Assembly (NCBI GenBank): GCA_021307315.1
Contig: JAJSPD010000092.1
Span: 62,001-126,000 of the forward strand
DNA: 64,000 nt
Direction of reading: 5' to 3'
DNA from: Bisporella sp. PMI_857
Lineage: Eukaryota; Ascomycota; Leotiomycetes; Helotiales; Helotiaceae
A model generated the notes under the pieces. The model did no database searches and was not told the DNA's origin. It saw only the letters and a program-made list of their open reading frames with translations. Below are positions 57,695-64,000 of the stretch, in pieces (the first letter of the stretch is position 1; each line of letters starts with the position of its first letter). Position numbers and translations under genes: made by a program.

Positions 57695-58873
57695 ATGGTT
57701 TCAAGCTTCGACACACCTGACATACCTTTGATAGATTTCGGCCCCTTTCTAAATGGCTCTGCTGGAGATCGTACACGAGTCGCAGTCAGCATCGATGCGG
57801 CATTCAAATGTCATGGTTTTATTTATCTCAGCAACCACGGCATTGACCAGCGCAAAGTGGATGAGTGTTTTGGATGGGTAGGAAATCTATAGCTTCTATA
57901 TTTTGTAACTGAAAATCTTTGCTAACAATCACTGTCACAGAGCAAGCGTTTCTTTGGTCTAACGGAGTTAGAGAAGAAGAACATGCAACCTTCGCAAAGC
58001 CGGTCACATTACAGAGGATATTCCGGCGTAGGAAATGAGAAGGTGCGGGAGCATATCTGTACAAAAGAGGGTTTTGGTTACGGAAACCCAGAAGACAAAT
58101 TGCAACCAAATATTTGGCCACCAGAGGAATTCTTACCTGGTTTCCGTGCCTTCATGGAAGACTTCTTCGGGGTAATTTACACTTGAAGCTAGTTTTTAAA
58201 AGTACTAGTCAGGCTCTAATCTATGGCATAGGAATGTACCAAGCTCGCACACCAACTTCTGAATAGCTTGTCCTTGGTCTTGGACTTGTCAAGCTCCGAT
58301 ACTCTTACCGAAAGTCATGCACGCTCTGTTTTTAACATGGACCTTCTTCACTACCCAGGCGTGCCCACACAACTCCTCCATGCTGGGACTCTCGCTCGTC
58401 TCCCTGCACACTCTGACTTGGGAACCTTGACACTTCTCTTCCAGGACGATATTGGAGGTCTGGAGATTGCTGATTTGAGTTCCGCGAATACAGAGAATAG
58501 TGCAGAGTTCGAGAAAGATGGATCTTTTAGACCAGTCAGGCCATTACCAGGTACTGTGATAGTCAATGTAGGCTATCTACTCATGAGATGGAGTAACGGA
58601 CGGTGGAGAAACACTATTCACCGCGTAGTAGGGCCTCCAAAATCAATTCCGGTGCGAGAGGTACCAGATAACCCGAAACCCACCCGGTCAGATGTCGGAT
58701 CTCTGGAGGATACGACCCCTGAAAGATACAGTATTCCTTTCTCTATCGTTCCGGATCCAGAAACCATGATAGAAGCTCTGCCAGGATGCTGGAGTGAGGA
58801 TGTGCCAAGGAGGTGGAAGCCGATCATCGCGGGCGACTATCTTCGTAACAAATTGGAAGCTATATACGCTTGA
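57695..58873 (+). CDS. 2-oxoglutarate/Fe(II) dioxygenase, isopenicillin-N-synthase-like
   Basis: Three exons, join(57695..57877, 57941..58171, 58232..58873), give 351 residues, all junctions phase 0. The N-terminal DIOX_N part has IPLIDFGPFLNGSAGDR and HGFIYLSNHGI. RFFGLTELEKKNM and YRGYSGVGNEK follow. The catalytic barrel keeps the iron ligands H198 and D200 (ARLPAHSDLGTLTLLFQDD) and H268 (NTIHRV), and the 2-oxoglutarate-binding pair R303/S305 (RYSIPFS). Length and order match fungal IPNS-like oxygenases such as those in secondary metabolite pathways. No biosynthetic partner genes are adjacent, so the substrate is unknown. Intact. Confidence 0.9.
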
Positions 58874-60697
58874 GTCATCGTGGTTGAGATGAGTAGTACG
58901 ACTAGGAAGAGACGGCCGTCAATCGGCGAATTCAACATCGTCCATCGTCTCGTCAGCAGGATGTCAAATCTATTGTCTCCACCCGGTAACCGTGGTCGGG
59001 GGTTGAGAGCTCCAAGGGACCGTTTTAGAGGGACCGTTTTAGGAGGACGCGAGAGGAGCTCGCCTAGCCGGGATGTAGAGGAAAGCGGATGAGAAGCAAG
59101 TACTAGGCCCGTGGAATGAGAGGACGGGTTAGGAAAGACCGGTTCCGGGAATTAGACAAGTGTCCAAGGGGCATCGGGAGTTTGAATCTCTGCTACATGA
59201 TTGTATGGAAAGGAGTGACTGGGTACCTTACACCAGCACTTGTTGGCACAAAATCACCCGTAGCTCGAATAACTTATATGCATGCCAATAGCACTCTGTC
59301 AGCTGCGCCTAATGCATTCCCAAGTTGCGGACATAAGAGATTGATGCTCCAACTAAAGACCGACGGCGACAAATCTCACAGTATAATCTCCAATTTTCAT
59401 TGTCCTAAAGGCGTCCACGACAGAGAAGAGATATCAAGAAAGTGATGAGAGGAAGCTAGTTTGGGGTGAAATAGTGCTTGAGAATGAGTCCAAGCAGTTA
59501 GATATTTGTTTAGTCTACAAATTTGGAAGTTTAAATCACGCTTGGGAAGGACGTGATTGGACGGAACGTATCAAAAAATAAGTTGGCTTACTATTCAGTT
59601 CGGTCAAAAGTATCTAATGGGCCTGAGTATCCGAAGACGTATCAAGATAAGGCTGAATGTGAACCGCTTTTGAACTCTCTTTCTGACAACCCAGTACTCT
59701 TCGCGAATATGCTTTTGGTATTTCCAGCATCGATTATCGTACGGGGAGAGGAGGCATTCGTAGCAATTCGAAGTGAAAAGCGATCAGTTGAGCTCCACTA
59801 CTGCACTTCGCCCGAAATCAGATGTCTTTGCTCCAAGACTCTATGTCGTTCGTCTCAGACTATCGAAGCTGATTTTGGAATGCAATTGAAGACACCCCTG
59901 CACTATAACGTCGCACGACCTCATTGTGATGCCTACAGCCTTATTCTGAGCGGTGTGCGATACACTTATTTGCTATGCTCGTAAGGAACAAAGGACGCGG
60001 CTGTGATCTTGGGAATCGAAGGGAGATGTATGTTTTCGATATCGAAGCAACACTACCTAATTAACACCAGTCAGTCAAAATAGCAGCTTCACCGGGTCTC
60101 GTTGCAACTGACTTCATGTTTGTTCCTCTATCTATCTAAAGCAGTCCGCCTTCGTTCGCCTTGCCTAGTATGCGACCGCTTGGAAGGCAAAGCCTCGCAC
60201 CAATGCAAACACCCTGATGCAAACGCCCTGCTTTGGTGAGCGAAATATGTCAGTCGGTCGCTGCCCAACACTCACTGCAGAGTCACACCGCAGATTCATA
60301 TATGAAGCGTTCCCTGCCACGGATTTGTCGTTGAATCATTCAAAGCTGTCAAACAATTTGCAGAGCCGCACGAGCCCAGTTTAAAAGGTGGCGACCCACC
60401 TTGCCGAAGCCACGTGATCACTTAGTCTCAGATAAAACTTTCTGGGTTTGCGCGATGACAACACCGACATGCGCACATCACCGCCACGTCAGTTATCCCA
60501 AAACTCTTTGTGGCAACATCGCATTGAACCTCCATCACAACAACATCACAACAACATCACGGTCTATCTCGACATCTCAGTTACTTCTGCCATAACGTAA
60601 GAGATATCCCTTTGCATGATGCCTCAATAAATCTACGCTGACTTTCGCGCCTGGCAGGTCTGATCCTTTCTACGACCTGCATACGACTATCGCTTTC
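58874..60697. other. Stretch without a supported gene
   Basis: + strand frames at 58880-59092, 59116-59445 and 59553-59984 are open but composition, starts and lack of any motif give no support. A short direct repeat 'agggaccgttttag' occurs twice at 59017-59045. Confidence 0.3.
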
Positions 60698-61190
60698 ATG
60701 ACCGAGCAGCAAAAGGCTGGCTATCACATCATTTCAGAAGCTGAGGATGTTGAGGATGGCAAGAAAGCAATCAGGAAATTTGACCTTAAGGATAGCACAG
60801 AAACGATCAGGAAATTTTTAACCGAAAACCACGACGTGGTATGTTCATTGTGCAAATTCTACGGAATATGTTCCATGAGCTAACTGATATGCTCAGGAAT
60901 CACCTAGCGAGACGCACACATTCTATTTTAGAGACGTTCCTGTACCAGAAGAAGCGAAAGGAATTCTACGGACATATCCTCCAGAGAAAATTCCTGGTAT
61001 TATGGAGTTTGGCGTTTGGTATCCGGAGTCCAATTTCACAATCATTCGCAAACGCAAGACTGGGCCGGCTGAAGTCATAGAACGAAACAGTAGGCCGGCG
61101 GTAGTCATACTGTGGGATTTCAGTTTACAACTCGAAGTACCTCCTGAGACAAAGACCATAAAATCATTCGTAGTATTTCGTAACTTATGA
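60698..61190 (+). CDS. Small hypothetical protein (144 aa)
   Basis: Join(60698..60838, 60897..61190) gives 144 residues. The 58-nt intron has a GTATGT donor, a CTAACTGAT branch region and a CAG acceptor, in phase 0. The N-terminus is charged and helical (EAEDVEDGKKAIRKFDLKDS). The second exon reads as a beta-rich fold (THTFYFRDVPVPEEAKGIL, PGIMEFGVWYPESNFTIIRK, VVILWDFSLQLEVPPETKTI). No signal peptide or membrane helix. I do not recognise the family. The coherent splice and long open second exon without homology make it a probable lineage-restricted gene. Its stop lies 11 bp from the stop of the convergent gene. Confidence 0.55.
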
Positions 61191-61201
61191 TATATGTGGT
61201 T

Positions 61202-62753
61202 CTAACGGATCAGGTACCAATCCTCGAAGGTACCCATATAATTTGGTACCGCATTAAAGTCTGCGATTGTGTCAGTGAAGTCATATATGCTGTTAGATAA
61301 TTAACATACCTTGTTGGAATGCTATCAGCGGTGTTGAAACGGAGCCTGAATACAAAGACGCTTGCACATCGATTGTCTGTGCATGTAAGTGAGCCTGTCT
61401 CTGTTCTCCAACCGTCATCCTTTGCCAAGCCGGGGCCGAGGAGACTTGCCCAGCACTTGATAACTTGTTAAGCTTTTGCCTTTTTTCTCGCCTCGTCGCC
61501 CTTCCTTTGTCATCTTGTGTAAAGTTTCTGAAAGGGTCTGTGTTCGAGTTGAGCTGGGAGCCAGTCGTGGCCGCGGGCGCTGTTGCGTGTGGTTGGTTCG
61601 GATTGAGTGACTGATGGGGTTCTTGTACTTGGTTGACTGGGAATTGCTGACCAGGAGGCCATGCTCTCCCTCCTTGATATTGATTTAAATCGATTGCGAG
61701 TTCATGTCCTACTTGTGCCAGGTTTGACATTGCCTGAGCGCTGGTATTCCTTCTTTGCGAATCTGTGTGATGTAGAGAAGGGGGTGGAAAGATGAAGCCG
61801 TTCGACGGAGGAAGACTTTGTGAAGACGCCGTTGACGGGTCTGTCTGAGGCCGCCTTGCTTCTGTCTCTTGATCTTGCAATATTGTATCGAAACCATTGC
61901 GACCTCCCTCGATACTCCCAGAGCCACGATTCAGCGTTGCTTCTGTCTCTTGATCTTGCGGTATGGTATCGAAACCACTGCGACCTCCCTCAATACTCCC
62001 AGAGACACGCTTTCCCACCATTGCTTCTCTCTCTTGATCTTGCGGTGTCGTATCGAAATCATTGCGGCCTTTGTCAACAGGCCCAGAGTCAGGATTCCCC
62101 GGCGTTGTTCGATTTGTTGCTGCAGATGGTGATGACGGCGGACCTAGAGTTGGCTTCGTTGTTTGAGTAGGAGTCTGCGGGAGATGCAATTCGAGATCTG
62201 GCAACGTTAACACTGACGGAGTGCTGGAGTGTAGTGACAACAAACCTTGTCGTAGCTTCTTAGTCACCGCGTTGTCTTTCGAAATCTTGGATAAGGTCCT
62301 TTTGGCCCTTTCTGCCGCCCATTGAGGGAGCACTATCTTAGGATAGCGTTTGATGAAGTATTGATTGAGAACCTTCTGTTTGTCGAAGATTTCGTCGACC
62401 TTTTTTGACCCGAGCAATATGCAACAGAGGATGGTTAGATCGAGGCGAAGACACCAGTCGTTCCACATGCAAATCTTCCCAAGTGTGGTGTCGAAATTCC
62501 TTCTTTTGTGAGAGCTATCTAGGAGTTTCTTTTCTGGGTACTTTTGGAAAGCATCGACAAATGGCGCTCGTCCGGTGATGATCCATTTGGCATCATCTAG
62601 TCGGGCTTCTAGTCGAGCCTCCAATTTGGCCTTCTCCTCAACGAGTTGGGATATGCGGTGCTCGATCTCGTCGAGTTCTAAATCAGAGTCCTCTTCCTCA
62701 CCAGCGCCCGCTGAGTGATGATCAGATCCATCAAACCAGCATATTTTGGACAT
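61202..62753 (-). CDS. Coiled-coil protein with internal 27-30-residue repeats, unknown function
   Basis: Complement(join(61202..61260, 61310..62753)) gives 500 residues; the 49-nt intron (GTATGT ... CAG) joins in phase 1 and adds a short last exon (DFNAVPNYMGTFEDWYLIR). Residues ~20-58 are an acidic coiled coil (LDEIEHRISQLVEEKAKLEA). A globular-looking part follows (KWIITGRAPFVDAFQKYPEK ... FIKRYPKIVLPQWAAERAKR), then three diverged repeats of G-S-x-E-G-G-R-x-G-F-D-T-x-x-Q-D-Q-E (~210-300), a Gln/Pro-rich region and a basic patch (RATRREKRQKLNK, possible nuclear signal). Not recognised. The upstream 200 bp carry a 12-bp minisatellite related to the one at 39.5 kb. Confidence 0.62.
61857..62090 (-). 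repeat. Three in-frame repeats within the coiled-coil gene
   Basis: Three units of about 75-87 bp share stretches such as 'gtctcttgatcttgc', 'gtatcgaaaccatt' and 'cgacctccct', encoding the F-D-T-x-x-Q-D-Q-E repeats. The second and third are most alike, suggesting stepwise duplication. Confidence 0.7.
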
Positions 62754-62875
62754 GTCACGCAGTGTTGGTGAGACTGTCCAAAGGACTGTCGGAAGGAGGC
62801 AGTCACGATTGTCCGAAGGGAGATTAATGGATTGAAAGAAAGGGACATTGAAGACGTGAACGAGAGTGTCAAGGG

Positions 62876-62962
62876 GGACCGTAAAAAAGGACGTTGAAAG
62901 GACGGTAAAATGACTGTCAAATGGACGGTAAAAAGGACGGTCAAAAGGACGGTGAAAAGGAC
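62876..62962. repeat. Diverged 12-bp minisatellite upstream of the coiled-coil gene
   Basis: Seven units of 11-13 bp with consensus GGACGGTNAAAA. The unit is the same as GGACAGTCGAAA at 39.5 kb with A-to-G and terminal changes. It starts 123 bp upstream of the gene's ATG on the strand leading into it. Confidence 0.7.
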
Positions 62963-64000
62963 ATCTAACCGTTTGCGGAAATCAGTTTTGGTGCGGATCG
63001 TCGCGCAATCTGACTGGTGGGATTGATATCTAAATTGAGTCCTTGCATGACATGTTCCGATACGGAACCTCGGATTACGCGATATCGATCGCGCGATGAA
63101 TGGTGCGGTGGCAGGGTGGCTCATTGGTTCTGTCTGGTTGCTCTTAACCCTATTAAATTGCCCTGGAAGTCTGAAACTTGCTCAGTAGCAGCTGTAGTAT
63201 CACCAGTTATAGTGCACTTTGTGACAGCTTTCTAGCGATAGGTAGACTTGCTGCTCAAAAGAGCGAAGAGGCTTATGAAAAAACCTCTATCCAAGGTTTT
63301 CCATCTACATACAACATATCGTGAGGCGTAGATGTTGATTTCCAGCGTTGGCTTTCAAGAGGAACAATATTGCGATACTTTAGAGAACACACCGCGCTCG
63401 CCTGATCATGTTACAATGAGGGGCATCCCTCACTATCTGGACCGGCAATTCTTCGTCACCAGATAGAGCAATCAATTCAACAATGTTAGCCTCGCTGGAA
63501 ATAAAGATTCTTCGTCATAAATAAGTTGCAGTTTGATAACTCATTCTCCGGTGGTAAAGGTACGTAGAGCAAGTTCACTGTTGGAAGAGTTACGAATTAG
63601 CAAGCACTCTCTCCTCCCCCACCAGTATAAATGAAAAATATTTTTGCACAAGCCACAACGATACTGATCTGTATGATCTTGTGGCTAAATCGTCGTTCGC
63701 GTGGCAATATCGTGGCAGTAACGTGGGGTCGTATCTTCACAAGCGAAGGCCGGGATTCAAACGAGTCCACGAACGACCGCTAGGTCTGACAGATCAACGT
63801 GAACCAAATGAGGCTGAAGCCCGATATCACATGAGTTAGCACGAAAAACAAACTTCCTAACGTCTTAGAGTGGAATAAACTGGCTGCCTTCAAACACAGT
63901 TCCCATGAATGGGATAGTGCTTCCTGCCGGAGCATGGTTCCACGCGCACGGTGCCTCAATGGGGAGAGAAGACTCTTGGTGCTCATGCCAGTCCGTGTCC
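62963..64000. other. Stretch without a supported gene to window end
   Basis: Only short frames. A gene may begin beyond the window edge; nothing at 63.2-64.0 kb can be named. Confidence 0.35.

Noticed and set aside
59553..59984. 143-codon + strand ORF
   Set aside because: No recognisable motif, no supported start context or splice partner, and similar-length open frames occur by chance in this window.
57695..62753. Secondary metabolite cluster built around the dioxygenase and the LaeA-like relic
   Set aside because: No polyketide or peptide synthase, P450, transporter or pathway regulator is nearby; the two genes alone do not support a cluster.
62678..63124. 148-codon minus ORF with V-L-F-T-V repeats
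   Set aside because: Again a translation of a minisatellite upstream of, and out of frame with, the coiled-coil gene.
63715..63790. Possible tRNA (gggattcaaac)
   Set aside because: T-stem bases do not pair and no cloverleaf can be drawn on either strand.

Overview
The window is nuclear DNA of a filamentous ascomycete (Pezizomycotina; Leotiomycetes is my best guess, held loosely). The signs are short 45-130 nt introns with GTAAGT/GTATGT donors and CTGAC/CTAAC branch sites, fungal-only families (HET NLR, fungal rhodopsin-domain membrane proteins, DUF1752/DUF3295, EST1-type, LaeA-like methyltransferase) and fungal-type hAT, pogo/Fot and LTR elements. I spliced the genes by hand. Intron positions were accepted only where donor, acceptor and phase agreed and the joined protein matched the expected family or ran on without a stop. 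No rRNA, tRNA or bacterial-style operon was found.

Layout. 0.2-3.1 kb: EST1-type gene, followed 20 bp later by a solo LTR. 3.5-6.7 kb: relics, including a decayed partial copy of a Ras guanine-nucleotide exchange factor. 6.8-9.7 kb: a HET/NB-ARC/TPR NLR (allorecognition type) with two single-base frame breaks and a solo LTR 30 bp upstream of its start codon. 10-12.3 kb: repeats, namely a palindrome array and a TA-flanked miniature element. 12.4-16.3 kb: a JmjC-like dioxygenase and a rhodopsin-domain membrane protein, then a poly-C miniature element. 18.6-21.4 kb: a large TPR protein. 21.5-24.5 kb: a complete hAT element with an 8-bp target duplication and one stop in the transposase. 24.7-25.6 kb: a five-exon gene with two tandem pterin dehydratase domains. 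27.1-30.2 kb: the long SH3/RasGEF copy, frameshifted twice in the catalytic half. 34.3-36.7 kb: an AAA ATPase pseudogene. 37.6-42.8 kb: DUF1752/DUF3295 gene, second rhodopsin-domain gene and a zinc-finger/membrane-anchor gene. 45-48.7 kb: zinc-finger/TPR protein and a Dcr2-like phosphoesterase. 49.7-51.7 kb: a degenerate ABC half-transporter. 52.7-56.1 kb: a LaeA-like methyltransferase relic carrying an intact pogo transposon in what looks like its intron. 57.7-62.8 kb: a 2-oxoglutarate dioxygenase and two unrecognised genes meeting tail to tail.

The region reads as accessory, repeat-rich sequence. At least six separate transposable insertions have recognisable ends, and five coding loci carry frame lesions. 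Several tandem or dispersed duplications are present: the PCD domains, the TPR units, the RasGEF copies, and a diverged 12-bp minisatellite upstream of two different genes. The genes do not form an obvious biosynthetic cluster. The items most worth following are the tandem PCD gene with one domain decayed, the pogo insertion in an intron, and the NLR locus.
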